From Hoplostethus atlanticus (lineage: Eukaryota; Chordata; Actinopteri; Trachichthyiformes; Trachichthyidae): DNA of 64,000 nucleotides. The notes beneath the pieces are model-generated. The model was not told the origin of the DNA, did not search any database, and saw only the letters and a program-made list of their open reading frames with translations. Below are positions 46,501 through 61,500 of this stretch, one piece after another. A program made the translations under genes and the position numbers. How positions within the stretch are numbered: position 1 is the first letter of the stretch; every line of letters starts with the position of its first letter. Where the stretch lies: the NCBI GenBank assembly GCA_034670405.1, contig JAXDDX010000057.1, positions 496,001 to 560,000 on the forward strand. The letters run 5' to 3'.

Positions 46501-49500
46501 ACCTGTTTTTTTTTTTTTAAAGTAATAAATCTCTTTAAAAGGACATGTATGCTTGGCTATTGTTAAATATGATATACATCTGAAAATCCTGAACCTTATT
46601 TTTAAAAAACAAAGTCCTGCAGGTTATTTAGTGCCTGGGTGTGCCAAATAACCAGAGGAGGGAGTGCTAGATATTCAGGTTTGTTGGTTATGATCAGGTA
46701 GTGCAGACAGGACAGAATGCACCGAGGGTCACCGGAGGCTTGATTACCTTGCTGCCTCCTGATGGACTCTAAATGAAGAGTGGACCTGACTACCAAAGCA
46801 GCTGTAATAGACAGCTGCCCTTGAGCCGATCATGGGAGCTCTGCTTATCTAGCGATATGGAAAAGTGGTGACATAGTGGTGTGGTGTTACTGTATTAGTG
46901 TACAGAGCAATACAAAGGTCCTTTTCTTTCCCTTTGCAAAGAGTTGGTTACGAAGTGGCCTTCAGGAGGTTGCCATGTGGTGCATTTTCATTATACCGAT
47001 TTGCATTATCCAACAGGACCTGTGCTTCATTTGTTTTGATTGCTTTGACTGATGGAGTGAAGAGTAAATATGTATCCCAAGGGCCTGGCTCTTTCAAGGC
47101 CAAATGCATAAGCCAAAGGTAAACAAAAGGGCCTGATACAGAAGGTGAAACCATGGATATGGATAAAGATCTTCCTTCTCAAATTGATTGACAGAGCTCT
47201 TAATACACAAACTAACTAACTATAAATGCTTTTCTTTTAATAGGGTTAAGGGTTAGGGTTAGTGCTGAGGGTTGAGGGTTATTTTTCTAATCTACAAGTC
47301 TTACTATTTCAGGATTTCACAGTGTACCCGTAATTAATACGGGCATCATCCTGAATTGTGGCCTTACCAGCAGGCAGCTGTGAGTGCTTGTTAATTTGTC
47401 TTTCTAAGTGGTGTCTGCTTTGCTATGAGGATCAGCATCAGGTTTATTGTAACAAATATTCAGTGGAACGGTTTCAGCACGTGTTTGGAAAATAATTAAC
47501 TGCCTCCAAAGATTTTTCAACAATCACAAACAACTGAGCAATAATATTCATTGCTTTCTTTGGGTTCACATTTTATAAAAAACATGTTATCCTCTTTGTG
47601 ATGGGATCAGTAACCGTAATGAAGATTTTTCCTTTTGACTATTGCAATAAATGATAAAAAAAAAAAGTGATAAAATACCTTGAAAGCAATTACAAGACTC
47701 TTAGGCCCAAATTCACTGTGATTATGGTTTGAGGGAAAATGGAGGAATTTAAGCATATTGAGCTAGTGTGAAAGAAATATTCAAGCATTAGGTATCACGT
47801 GTACTGGCTCATTATTTGGGGTTTATTCCACAGTAAACCAGGCTTTGCCCTGTCTTGCTTTGGGGCTATAGAATAATTTGAACGAGATTGAAGGATTACT
47901 TTTCCCAAATAACACATTGCACTTTATTTTTTGGTATAAATAATGAACACAAGGTTTTCATTTAAGCAATTATCCAGGCTAAAGCTCATAAGCCACCAAA
48001 GATTATCCAGCAGAGGTGCAAGTTATGCTTTGTTCTCTTCATTGCATTTCCAATGTTTTCCAAAAGCATGAAGGTTGCACACTAATGGAATTAATGTCAT
48101 ACTGCCAATATTTTAGTCTGCAAGGGAAACCAGAAAACAACACAATACACACAACAATGTAACAGTGAGAAATCTGTGTAGACAGAGCAAAAGTGTAGGA
48201 ACTGAATCTAGTTTAGTTTAATAGACAGGACAAGGTGATTAATGAAAATGTGTTGCATACATCACATAAAGAGTGCTCCATATTGTCCATAATGGTTTTT
48301 CCCTTCTTCATCATCCTCTCTGCCAGAACGCCTGGGAGGCTTCAGTTCTCAAATTTGTATTTATCATTTCTGCCAAGGCTGCCTCCAACATACCGGCGCA
48401 TACAAAGAAAACGTATAAGACCCGCTGACATGAAATTATCTTTTTCCTGAGAAATGAGTCTTGATTGTGCCTTTTTATAGATGACCCCGGTGGTGTCCTT
48501 CCAGTCAAGTTTTCTGTCTGTATGGATTCCTAAATATGTATACATACTTCCTACAATCTAAGAAGTTGTCATGACTTATGCACCGTATAGTGAGGTGACA
48601 GTACTTGAAGGCCTATTGAAATGGCTTAATGCTCTCAGGAATAAGGCATCCTCCATCGTCTAAGTGCGGTCACTGTATTATTGTTATAGTAGTAATTGCA
48701 GATTGCATATTGTGACATGACCGACTACTCAACATTGTGTGTGACTGCAACCGGTGTGGCTACAGCCAAAAGATATGGCCTCTACCTCTCGATCACTGCC
48801 ACGTTTTGATTGATTCAAAACATTCAGCATTGAAACCTTTCATTAACTGGGGCCTTTGGGTGAAATCGGGGGTCACATTTTGCATTTGTGTTCCTTTCTT
48901 GGCATCAGCTATTTGGAGATCTATAATGAACGTGTACAGGACCTTCTCAAGAGGAGGAATACACCCACCGGTTTTGGAGGATTGAGAGTGAGGGAGCACC
49001 CCAGGGATGGACCCTATGTAGAGAGTAAGTGGGGTTGACTGTTAGTATGAAATGCAGAATTTCAGACAGTATCACCAATAACCCCAACAAACGTGTCTAG
49101 ATCTGTCCAAGCACCTCGTACACAACTACAGTGATATAGAGGGGCTGATGATTTCTGGGAATGTGAACCGGACCACGGCTAGCACGGACATGAATGACGT
49201 CAGCAGCCGCTCCCATGCGATCTTCACCATCAGCTTCACCCAGGTGAGCAACATCTCTCTAGTGCTCACTCATAAGTGGAAGTCCTTCTTGGTGGTTTGC
49301 CTCATGTTGTAATCAGTTTAAATTGTGGTAAAGTTTTTAAAAAGTTCCACTCAACTCTTTAGGTGTTAGTAAAGGCCAACCCTCAAGAGCTCTAATTAGC
49401 TCTATCCTGTTTATCCATTTTGTGCAATGATAATTTTTAGCATGTTGCTTTTCCATCTTCAAAGGCTTTTTAGCTTTTACATCTTAAGTAGCACTTTTGT

Positions 49501-52500
49501 TGTGATACTGCTTATACGGCTAAGTATTCCTCTGTGAGATTGCCTCTTTTGAACTAAACAAGGATTGCTCAGTAATCTTTTCCGTGCCACAGGCTTGGTT
49601 TGATGCAGAACTGCCATGTGAGACGCTGAGTAAGATCCACCTGGTAGACCTGGCAGGCAGCGAGAGAGCTGATGCCACGCGCACCACAGGCACCAGGCTG
49701 AAGGAAGGTGCCAACATCAACAAATCCCTGGTCACCCTGGGCAGTGTGATCTCAGCTCTGGGTAAATGGAGGTTACAGCATGACTGGTGCACCGCATCCT
49801 CATCTATTATTGAGTCAGCTTGCTAGTAGATAACAATTAAAATCTGGGCAAATACCCTTATTTAGTGCACTGTGTAATCACTCCACTTTCAAAATAACAA
49901 TTAGGGGTTACTTTTCTACTTGGCCTGTGTTACAGTTTTCAAATTTTTGATTATAATCCTCTCAATTTAATGTGAAGAGTTTAACTTCCAATCTTCATTT
50001 GGAAAATGTTACTTCTGCTCAACTTCAATACTATCGAATAGTATTGAAGTTATTAGCTATCTTGAGGCCTTTACTTACAAAATGGCAACAGTTTTGCAGA
50101 TGTAATCACTTTATTTCTGACACATTGGGCAATGAACTTGAAACACTTCATATTTCAGTGGAATTCTCCAGTTGGTTTCAGTGAGTCAGTGTTTCACTCC
50201 CTATGACCTCCTAGCTGACCTGAGTGTGGGTGGACAGACAACAAGAAAGAAGAAGCCTATCTTCATTCCCTACAGAGACTCTGTGCTGACATGGCTACTA
50301 AAAGACAGCCTGGGCGGAAACTCCAAGACTATAATGATAGCAAGTATGGAAATCTGAACTCGGCTGATACCGTGACACTTCAGTGCGGAAAGTGTTTCTA
50401 GCCCTTTTCCCTTATCAGCACTTGATGGTGTGTTTAAAATGGGAGTAGATAATGCAGAGCTATGTAACCACAGTGCATCCTCTTTTTTTGTTTACTGTGT
50501 CTTATCTCACTCCTGCTCATCCACCTGTTTGCATTCTTTTCTGGTGATCTCTAATGGCAGCTATATCTCCTGCTGATGTGAACTACGGGGAGACCCTGAG
50601 CACTTTGCGCTATGCCAGTCGAGCCAAGAACATAATGAACACTCCCACGGTGAACGAAGACGGCAGCGTCAGGGTGATCAGAGAGCTGCAGGCAGAGATT
50701 GCCAGGCTCCGAGGGCTGGTGGAGCAAGCCAATCAGGTCTGCTCGCACAATGGACATGAACACAACTTGCACATGTTCACACCCCCATAAAAGGCCGTCA
50801 AACATAGTACAACATGCATGTTGACAGGGTTTTGTTCAAAGAGGTCATAGGCCGGTCTTTCTCTCCAGGCTCCCCGTGGGGACCTGTCTTCCCCTCTGAA
50901 GGTGGAGGAGAGGCTGCATCAGAATGAGGCAAAGGTGAGTCGTCCTCCTGAGTCGTGGAACATTGGTGTTTTGATGTTTTCTTCTGTAAATACCGACTGC
51001 TGATCCCCTAGGTACTAGCGCTGACCAAGGAGTGGACCAACAAGTGGGGGGAGACTCAGAATATTCTGAAGGTGGGTAAACCCTCATTCATATATTTGAA
51101 TGATTTCATTTATATAGTCTTGACCCGACGTTGCCTTCCCAAAAAATACAAAATGACCCATTGGCTGCACAAAATCCCCCTAACTTTCCGAAATAGTTTG
51201 AGTCTTGAAACATCTGACAGAAACCGGGAATTCTGTGCTTAATTCACATAATTGTCATGTGTTTAATGCTTTTTCTCTTTCCTCGTATACTCCCAAGCAC
51301 ACTAAGCCCACCAGATGGCCCTACTTGGTGCCTGAGCTTTGTGGCCCCACCCGGCCACTTCCAGAGAGCTTTTAGAAGGAAATGGCAGCTTTAAATACCA
51401 GCAGTGTTCGGTGTTAGATTTTGGCTGCTGGTCTTTATCATTATGTTGTGAGATTTAAAAAAAAAAACAGAAAAGGAAGCCAAGTGATGAAATCTTCTGA
51501 GTAAATATCCTGGGAGCCAATTTGAACGTTGACTCACCAATACGTCTCACTTTGTCTCGGTCTGCGGATAACGAGACAGAAATGAATTGAAGACGATCAT
51601 TTGATGAAGCACTTTGTTCCAGTTTGTTCTTTTATTTAATCATTACATTATTACATTACATTACAGGCATTTAGCAGACGCTTTTATCCAAAGCGACTTA
51701 CAAAAAGTGCATTTCAACATAGGTAGGCGACCAGAAATCATAAGTGCATTTCCTTCCTAAACAAGCAACTAAGAGCATAACTAGTGCTAAGGTAAAAGTG
51801 CAATAAGTTAGCAACCTACTTTATCTTAAACAAATGAGACAAATAAGAAAATCAAATGAGCAAGAGCTAAGACAAATAAGTGAATCAAATAAACAAGAGC
51901 TAAGACAAATAAGTGTATCAAATAAACGAGCCAATAAACAAGAGCTCATACAAATAGGCAAGGCTAAGAGGAAGGCTAAGAGGATAGACGCATATATGAT
52001 TACGAACACAACCAAATCAAAATAACTCTTTAAAAAGTTTAGCTTACATTTTGAAATATGAAAACATTTTTTACAGAAGTTGAGATGAAGTTATTTTCTA
52101 GACACAAAAAAAATGTTAGGTGTCCTTGCTCCAAGCTATGCTCTGACTATTTGATATGTTTGTGTTGCTTACCTTGCTTTTCCATGCTACCCTTTTAAAT
52201 TTAGCAATCTGTCATAACAAATTTGTTTTGCATTAGATTTTCAAGTCCAAGATCCATAGTTGTATTTTTGCTTGCACTTATGCTGCTGCACTATGGGTAA
52301 ACTGGCATAGATTTTGCAGAATGCTTCATTGAATACAAGGCCACCGAGTGCCACCGTTTGCTTCATTAATTTTAACTCTAACATTCAGCAAACCAGCAAG
52401 CCTCTGGCAGCAGTTTTGACAAGACATTGGTGCTTGCAGTTAAGACATCCCACCAGTTGGTGTCACTGCAAGTCTTGTGAACATCCTCAGCTGGTTCAGG

Positions 52501-55500
52501 GACTGGAATGGATAATAAAAGTAAAAAAGTCAATCTGGCGTTGAAATTACATTTTCCATCTATTTAAATTAGACAGGCAGCCAAAAGCCATCTGAGCTAT
52601 TGTAATGATCCTGATGTCAACGTGTGGCAGATTTGGAAGGGTCCGACGACGAGAAGCAGAACAGACATGGTTTCTCTGGGACAGAGCTGAAGCATCTCCA
52701 CAGCATCTCCCCCCTCAAACTCCTCTGTGTGCCAGCCCAGAGTTTATGCACTTTTCCTTTGTTGAATTTGTGCCCAAGCTCCAACAATAACACCAAATGT
52801 CATTTCTTTGGGGCTCTTCATATGCAGCCAGTGGCCTGCTGCATGATGCATTGAACTATTATCCTTAACATTGTGGAGAATGCCTGTTATGCCAAGTGTG
52901 GGGTAGCATCGTGTGTCGTATCATATATACTGGACAAGCTGTTAATTCCCCACCAATTCTCTTGTAATAGTCATTTATGTGTGTGCATATGTCTGAGAAT
53001 TGAGATATTGGTAGCAGGTGACATTTAGTGGCTCGACAGCCCTTTATTCATGACAGCTTATTGGAGCTCATTAGCAGCTGTCACTGCTGCTAATTAGGAG
53101 GTCTTGATTATTGACATATGGCACTTTAGTGTCTGACCGTCCGGCGTATTAATTAAAGAGGCCACGTTTATAAATCTCTGCTTGCACCTTCAAGGGGAGA
53201 TGACTTTGTGCACTCAGATAACATTGTCTATCTCCACTGGCAGAGCCGAAATACCGAGCAATGTGCCTTATTTGGGGCCGTGCCCATCCATGTAGAGACG
53301 CCTGTTATGATGCATGGTCCAACGTGACACCTAGGCTAAAAGGCCACTGTACAGGTGACCGGCCGTGCCGACGATATTGCCATAACTCCAAGTGTTTGAT
53401 GAATGACTTTATGGATTTGACATTTGTCTTCCTGCGCATTTGCATTCTGCCCGGGTGAGAAACGATAAGTGCGATTCCTGCGTGGAATGCTGTAGAGACA
53501 TTAGAGGTGCTGTCGGGCGCCGTTCAGCACAGAGCAGCACGCCCAGTCCCCGTTTCAGATTGTCTACACACCGACTCTGAGAAATGTACAGGTTGACACG
53601 ACGAATAAAAAACCTCATCAAGTTTGTGGGATCAAGTGAAAGCTGAACTAAGCAACCTTCAGCGGTTTGTTGTGCAGTTGAATATGATGTGGCTCCGATA
53701 TAATCCTGCCGCCGTGCTCTCTGGCCTATGTAAGACAGTGTATGTAGCAGTGGATGTAGTGTATCCTCTGTGTCTGTAGCACATGGCTTATGTTGTAGGA
53801 GTTGTTTCAAGAGTGTATATTTCTTTGCGGTTAATTCTGTTGATGCTCTTTGCCTGAGAGCTAGATGATATTTCTGCTAGGGCTGCGAGGGGCCATGCAG
53901 ACCAAGAACGGTGTAAACAGAATCCGAATCCTGTATTCATGGCAGACTTGGAATGCAAAGTTATTCATCGTCAGCTTCCCAGATTGGTTATAGGGCATGT
54001 GGGAAAGAAAAAGTAATTAATATGAGATGGATTCCAGAGCAGCCTCTTACCAGACAGAGACAGTAACCGATTCAGGGAACAAAAAAAGGCAGGAAGAGGG
54101 TAAAGTGAAATGTTGTTCTACTGCAGGGCCTTACACACACAGACACAGACAGACAGATCTGTGTGGACTGCTACTGCGGGAGTAGGGTTGCCTTCTGCTC
54201 CCCCAGCCATCCTTTAAGATCCCCTTGTAACGCAGTGTGGTGGGAGGAACCTCCGTTTCAGTAGGAAAAAATGAACCACAGTATTTCTTTGATCTTGGAA
54301 GTCTTTGTATCCCCCAAGAATCAAACATGTTTCAATCAGGAGAATGAAATGACTAAACCTCACATGCCCTGATGCTTGCTCTGTTTAATGTCAATTTGCT
54401 TCATACTGCCAGCAGCTATACATCATGTTTCGTCATTATAGCGCTCCATGACCTTTTACATATTCACGTCAGCGCCTAACCCCAGTGGATCACTGCAAAT
54501 TGCCTTAGATTTTTTTTCGCATGCTAGTAAAGCTTTGCTCCAAAATAGTTTGCGAATCTCTGTTGTTAGTTTGATGAATGAAAACCAAGTTATTAGTTAT
54601 GCTGCCATGTTTGAAATGTTAGTACATGTGCTACAGCCTTGCTGTTGGCCCCAAACTCACAAGTCCTTCACATGCCAGTATGACGCACAACACTGCTATT
54701 GAAGTTCACATTCTTGAATTAAATTAACAGATGTGTGAAAATATGAAAATAGACCTACATATTGAAAAAGTGGAAAAATCTAAAAAATATCAATGGATAC
54801 AATGAATATGACAATTTGAAGAACAAATCAGTTACGGCATATATATACAGGATGTGCACAATGTTCACTGTTAACTGGCTTCCTCCACTCTGGAGTTGTG
54901 ATGGGGGGGTGAATGTAACGGAGACTATCTGGAGAAATAAAAGAAAAACGTGATCCAGAACAGAACAACAATGTTGTCATTATCAGTCCTGTGCATGACA
55001 TGATGGTGGCAGCACTGTCAATCAAGTTAATTCAGAAGCACCCTTCTTATGTTAGTATAACCAGAGGAGTGAGTTTCTGACTTGGGTAATATTTTACGTG
55101 TAGCACACACAAATGACAGAGGGGGAGAGAGGATCATTAACAAGACATCAGAAAACTGTCATTTGCTGTGAGTAGACCCACTAGACTGTGTATAACCAAG
55201 AGATGTGAAACGGAGAGCCTCATGCCCTTTTTGAAAATTGGTCATGTAAGGCAAGTTGGGCAGTCAGGAACAGATGATGGGTTGGCGTCCTACAGTAGTG
55301 TCATTATATGCATGCGAACCAAGTCAGGAACCTGAACCGTTGAAGCGCCACGAAAGTCCATTAAAGTTTCTACCCAACCACAGATGATGGCTTTTAATGG
55401 GAGCTTAAATGCTGCCCAAGCCTGGCTGCTGGTCTAGGCCACAGTTAATTATGTTCACCAGCTGCCTCAATCTGAGGGGAGAGAGAAAAGCAGACTTTCT

Positions 55501-55549
55501 CCTCTCAGCAGACGGACTGACTGGGTGTGGCGGGGAGCAACTTTTCTCT

Positions 55550-55598
<49 letters not shown>

Positions 55599-58500
55599 AA
55601 AATAAGAGGGGATCTCATCTGTTCCTGGTGTCTGAGGAAAGTGACACAGTGCATTAATCTGCCAGACTGCTCCTCACCTCTAATGAAGTCTGTGAAGAAT
55701 CCCTTTTAATTAAGTACAGGGCTTGGGGTCGATGCCTCTCCCTCTTCATTAGAAAAAAGGATTTCTCCCATCTCTCGTCTGCCAATGAGGGAGGTGGTGG
55801 TGGTCTCTCACGTCACGGTCCAATCTATACATCAGAGACTACGAGGAGGTCGAAAGGGAGGGGAACTAGTTTATGCAGAGTATTGCCTCTGAATCCTCCA
55901 TGCGCCAGATATTTTCTGCTCTGCCTCTTGTGGAGGTACTTATGATAATCCATAGCAATGTGAAGCATTAGTCCACCAGCTTAGAAGAATTCCTCTGATT
56001 GGGCCACTCATACTTGGGTACTCTGGGTGATTGAGCTGGAGCCAGTGCCCCGGAAGGAAATGGTTGTTGGCCTTGAACCCTAGCCTGGAAAGTGGAGTCT
56101 CTCTTGATGGCTTAATTCGGTGCGTCTTTTGAACCTAGCGGTTCCATTTCTTGAGGGAAAATTGGCAAATTATCTGCTGAACTAACTCATCTTCTGCCTA
56201 CTCCCAGTTCGGTCTTTTCTAAAGCTTGTCTCCATATCTTTTTTAGTAAAGTCAGAAATGAAATTGATATTAAATGACATTTTATATAAAGTTGAATGAA
56301 TAGTTCCCCCTGACGGGCACATACCCAGTAAGGCCGTGTGGTTCATGCTTCCACTTTTCCTCAGCAACAATAGTTGGAGGCAGTGGAGTAGGGTATGGAA
56401 CATATTGGAGGCTTAAGTATAGCCATCATGTGCTCTGGAAATGGCTTTCACAGATATAAATTCCTCTACTTCTTATCACCTTCCTGTAGAGAGGTGCTAA
56501 AATGCCATTAAATACATATTTTGCAGGGATTTCTGGACAAGCGGAATGGATTTTTCATGTAGACATTAATTTCTGTCTGACTCTTGGGTTGTGATGTAAC
56601 TGTAATGTCGCTCTGTGATTGGCTGTGATCTGAATGTCACCATTATAAGGCAGCATTAATCAGCGGCGCCTATGTGAAATATAGGCATTCAATTATTTTC
56701 CATTATTCACACTGCGATGCGGCATTTGCCTGAATAAATGCCATTTTTCAAAGGGAAATATTGAAAACGTCCAAATGAAATTGTCTCATCATTATTCATT
56801 TTAGTCCAATTCTTCTCGTTTCCTCAACAAATAATGCGCTACCTGTGATAACAAGAGAATGTGTTGCTGTATGTGTACAGGGCGAATGGCATGCTTGCAC
56901 CTGATAATAGGCTGTGAGAGACGCAAGGTTTCTATTCAGCTTGACCTTGCATCCAACATCAGTCATCCCTACAGACACAATGTAGACAACAACACGACAT
57001 TAGCTGAAGTGTGTCCCCCGTTATCTAAAGTGGACACACTTTGATCAGCCCTGGGAGTGTTTTAATAGCAACATTGAATGTTTATAGCTATGTATCACTA
57101 AAACCAATGGTGCGTGGCATACAACCAACTTGTGTGTGTGTGTAGTGGCAATGCGTCTGTTTCGCCTGGTGAACACCATGTACAGTTTGACTCTAGCCAT
57201 GATAATCTGAATGATTTATGGTGCCTCTCTTGCCGTTAGCCACTGCACTGCTTCATGGCGACACATGGTTGGAACGCTGCTATTATTCAGCTTGGCCTTC
57301 AGGCAAGGAAGAGCACTCATAAAGAATTCAGTTTTCTGCTGGTTGCCATTAAATGTCTGTCAGCATTTTTATTTTATATTGTGTGCCATTCTGGCTACAG
57401 GCTATTGAAAGATGATTTTTTTTTTTCTCATGGTGTATCGTCTTGCGTCCCATAGGAGGAGACTGTGGCTCTGAGGAAGGAGGGGAGTGCAGTAGTCCTG
57501 GACTCCCAGCTACCTCACATGATCGGCATCGACGAAGACCTGCTCAGCACTGGCATCGTCCTCTATCATTTGAAAGTGAACAGAAAAATAATTGTGTACT
57601 TCCAAATATGGATTTTTATACTTAAGCACAAACTGTGATGTACTATCCAAGAACTACATTACATGTAAGATGAGTCAATAACTGTTTAGAAGCATTTGAA
57701 CTTTGTATTATTCACATGTTGTGTTTTTCTCACAGAAATCATTTTAAATCCATCAGTGCATTGCTATTGATTGTTAAAAAGCCAGCATACATAAAACAGC
57801 CTTCTCACCGTAGGAAGGCCGAACCCTGATCGGGAGTGATGAAGCATCATGTCAGGATATCGGTGAGGCAGGTTTGCTACAGTATATTCTCAGCTGCTGT
57901 GTCATCCATTGGACTGCGAATAAGAAGGCATCCCCTTGTATGATTTCATATTTTGTGTTGCAGTGCTCCACGGGCCTGGGCTCCTGAGTCAACACTGTGT
58001 GCTTGAGAACTGTGCTGGGGCCGTGAGCCTGATCCCTCAGAGCGGTGCGCTGTGTTCAGTCAATGGGATGGCGGTAACCCATCCCTGCCAGCTGACTCAG
58101 GGTGAGGCTTCTGCAACACTAACACGCTCCCGATAGTCTTACTGAAAGTGTTAAAATAAAGCAAGGCAAGTCGGTGCTAATTCACGTTCCTCACTGATTC
58201 CCAATTATTCAGCTAGTATGAAGCAATACCCCTTTCCTCCATTTTAACAGATACAAGATTACTGCCTTTCATTTCTGCCCATTGAATCCACTATGTTCCA
58301 GGCTCCCCCACGGCAGTTGGACCATGTGCACTCAGGGCATAAGTGGATTGTGAACACGGTTCTCCACCGTGCAGATGCCATTTCTCTTACTAAACATTTT
58401 CAAGGGCGAGAGGCTCTGGACAAAGCCGCAGACAAAGCCCCAGGCACTCCATTTAATTGGCAGATGGAGCTGATAGGGCCTACAGGTTTGAAGTGGGCCA

Positions 58501-61500
58501 GAGCATTAACCTTTCAAAGGACAGAGCCGAGCTGAGCTGGAAGTCCTGCCCTTCGAGAAGACCCCGCTTGCCAGGGCTGGGAGCTTTCGTCCCCTGCTTG
58601 CCCCCTCCTCCTCATCCACAGTGCCTTGCTTTAGAGAGATAAAACCTGCACACAGAACCAGACAGCGCAGGGCCACGCTAGTCTCTTTTGTAGCCATTTC
58701 AATTTACCCAATATCCGCTTCAAAAACAGCATCTGAAGCTATTTTCTTGAACAAATGATAGTAATTTTCAGTCCAACAGCAGCCGGAATCTATCACAGGC
58801 TGCCCCCTCAGGTGCTTTGTCACTTGTCAGAAGTCATTAATAGTTGCAAGATTAGTATTTGCCCTGCTGAAGAGAGAGGAGGAGAACGGAGAAGAGACCC
58901 AAAGAAAATCGGCCTATATAAGCCTGATACATATAAACCCTAATATCACTTAAATTCCATATCTTTACAAGACGTCTCACGTTCCTCTAGCATCTTCTCT
59001 CTGGAAAATCATTTCCCTGGTCCTAGGTCAGTGCCAATCACTTCGTAGATTGTGTTCTTCATGGCAATGTATTCACTCTGCCCCAGCAAAGGAAAACTGA
59101 GGAGAACTCTTGAGCTATTTGTCAAGTTCTCTCCAAGTTCAGTGCCGAGATGGTTCAGTGCGGTCCCACAATGAGAGAGAGATTCCCACGGTCCAAGTTT
59201 ATTGTGCCTTGGCTATTTATGCATGATGGATACTGTCCCACACCGCTGAAGGTGGCGTGGCAACCCAATGACTGTCACTTTCTTACTTAAACACATCATA
59301 TTTCTCCCTCTGCCTGTCTTACCTCAAGCACAATCTGGACATTTGTGGTGTGGAGAAACATTTACACCATATACTAAAGTTTGAGCTGGTTGACAAGTGA
59401 TGTCTGTCACTTTTCTCATGCTTAGCCTTTATTTCTGTTACCTCTAGGTGCCATCATACAGCTAGGGAAAGGGACCATATTCCGCTTTAACCACCCCAAA
59501 GAGGCTGCCCAGCTCAGAGAGAAACGCAAGGTACGAACAGCACTCAAAAAAAACACCCAAAACACGCCGTCTTCAGATGCAGTTACACAATGTTTTTTTT
59601 GGTAGAAAAAGTGCTGCCTTAACTGCATTTTGTGCTGATAATTTAAAAGTTCCTGTTTCCATGATGACTAGCTGCAATACTGTCAGCAAACTACTTATGT
59701 TCAACTGTGAAACCAGAAATCAGAACTTCCACAACACAGTGAATGCGATCCATACTGACTCTGTATGATTAGAGTAACAACTACTAGCAACTTTTGAACT
59801 GGTGCTGGTTGTTATTGTTATAACAAACTGTCAGCTGCCTACGTTGCATGAAACCCTGGTCCATGTCATGTGCACTCTAAAAAGCGGAACAGTTCTTAAC
59901 TTTAGAAAGCGCTCCCCTAAGAAGAGGTCATGTGCAGCACCTTTCCAAATTGGCTCCTTTCTGTCTGCCTTGCAACCGCTCCCTGTAGGCTTTCATGTAA
60001 AAATGGCGCCGGCAGTTTGAAAAAAGCGACCAGCAACAACAAGGTTTTCTCTCCTATAATTTGGGAAGTTGACTCAATCATACTCTTGAAAAGCTTAGCT
60101 TGTGTAACCTTGAGTGAATGAGAATAAACACCCCATTGTCTACTTGCTGACCTGAAGTAGCTGTACATGTGAAAAATACTTTTAAGTTTACTAAACAAGT
60201 GTCATTTAATAAATGTATTAAAACCTCATGGGAGCAGTTTGTTTAGTGTGCAAACTTTTTAATATAAAGTCTTACCCTATCCATTACTGCTGTGCCGTTG
60301 GTGATAGTCTACCTCAACTAATGAATACACTGATCTCAAATTCTACAATCTCTTCAAAGCCCAAATCCTTCAAGCTACCTCTAAATATATTTCGGTAACA
60401 TTCTCTTTCTTACTGATGCATATCTCCAGGGATATGAAGAAATTCCTTTGATAATAGGCTGAGAATGTGGCAGGCAGCCTGATTGCGTGGGACACTTTTC
60501 AAACAAACATATTTACTCAGGCCGACTCAGCAGGTAATGGAATATCTCCAGACTGGAAAGCCTCCTAACACGTATTTAGAGGACTGATCTTGGGGCCTGT
60601 TGCCTTTTTAACTGGTGCCCATGAAACCTGCTTTAATAGGCTGAGGTACCTGGCTTCTTCAAACGGTGATCGCATGGAAATCTGGTGATATTTGGAGTGT
60701 TATTCATTCCCATTGTATTTTACCATGCATCCATGGTGCTTTGAGTGTAATGAATAAATATTAATTATTGTCTGTGTTTAAAGAAAATGGCCCAGTCGGT
60801 GCATAGATTGTAATGCCAACAACTCAAATTAGGTCCCCTTTCAGCGTTTCCACCCATGCTTTAACTTAACTTAATCCTCTTTTTCTCTAATGGGACATAG
60901 AGATTTGTAAAATGCATTCATACACCATTTGTGTAGACACAGCTGTACTTCTGGTTCTTGTCTGCTCTCCTTAACATGGATTTCAAACGAGATGGTCTCA
61001 AGAGTAAAATACTAGCGCATTTTACTGAAAATGCACTATTAGATCCAGAATACTATACATTGTGTAACTGTTGAAGAAAAAAAACAATGATTGAAAAGTC
61101 TATTCCAGCAGCCAAGTGGTTTATCTATGCTAAAGACAAACTTTACCAGAACCAGAAGAACCTATTTGCACTATACAGTGTACTCAATCATACAGGTTGA
61201 CTCCTCATTTTAGGACTACATAACGGTTTCATGAGGCTTGTCCTCCTCCTCTCATTTTGTGGAAGGTCTTTGATTATCCCAAGCTTGTGTTCTGTGAAAA
61301 ACAGTGTGTCATGAATTCCGATGCCATATTTACTATAATTAAACCACCGTATAATTGCATATGGTGCAGGCAGCTGCCACTCATTTATAACCCAGAGAGG
61401 TTTTCATTCCAGAGGGCTCTCTCTGATTCTGTCGTCTCCAGAGGGGGCTGCTTTCTGCCTTCAGCCTGTCCATGACTGACCTGTCCAAGTCTACGGAGAA

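Larger units (their letters stand above)
45984..48908 (+). other. kif16b: kif16b intron 5
   Basis: 2.9 kb. Contains a T-rich run near 46420-46441, degenerate TTAGGG-like repeats (47241-47287) and a LINE relic (48335-48545). The remainder shows no coding or clear repeat structure. Confidence 0.6.
51072..57455 (+). other. kif16b: kif16b intron 12 (6.4 kb)
   Basis: The largest intron in the window, separating motor/neck exons from the FHA exons. It carries the dispersed repeat at 51640-52020 and a GT microsatellite at 55551-55598. Blocks of balanced base composition with homeodomain-like TAATTA cores (about 53030-53220 and 56640-56830) are candidate conserved noncoding elements. Several open frames (for example 53409-53810) show no family signature and are not called. 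Confidence 0.5.

Noticed and set aside
47241-47287. Interstitial telomere array
   Set aside because: Only about six degenerate units, similar short runs also near 62425; too short to indicate a chromosome fusion.
53409-53810. 133-codon minus-strand frame in kif16b intron 12
   Set aside because: No domain or conserved motif recognised; length is compatible with chance in 6.4 kb of intron.
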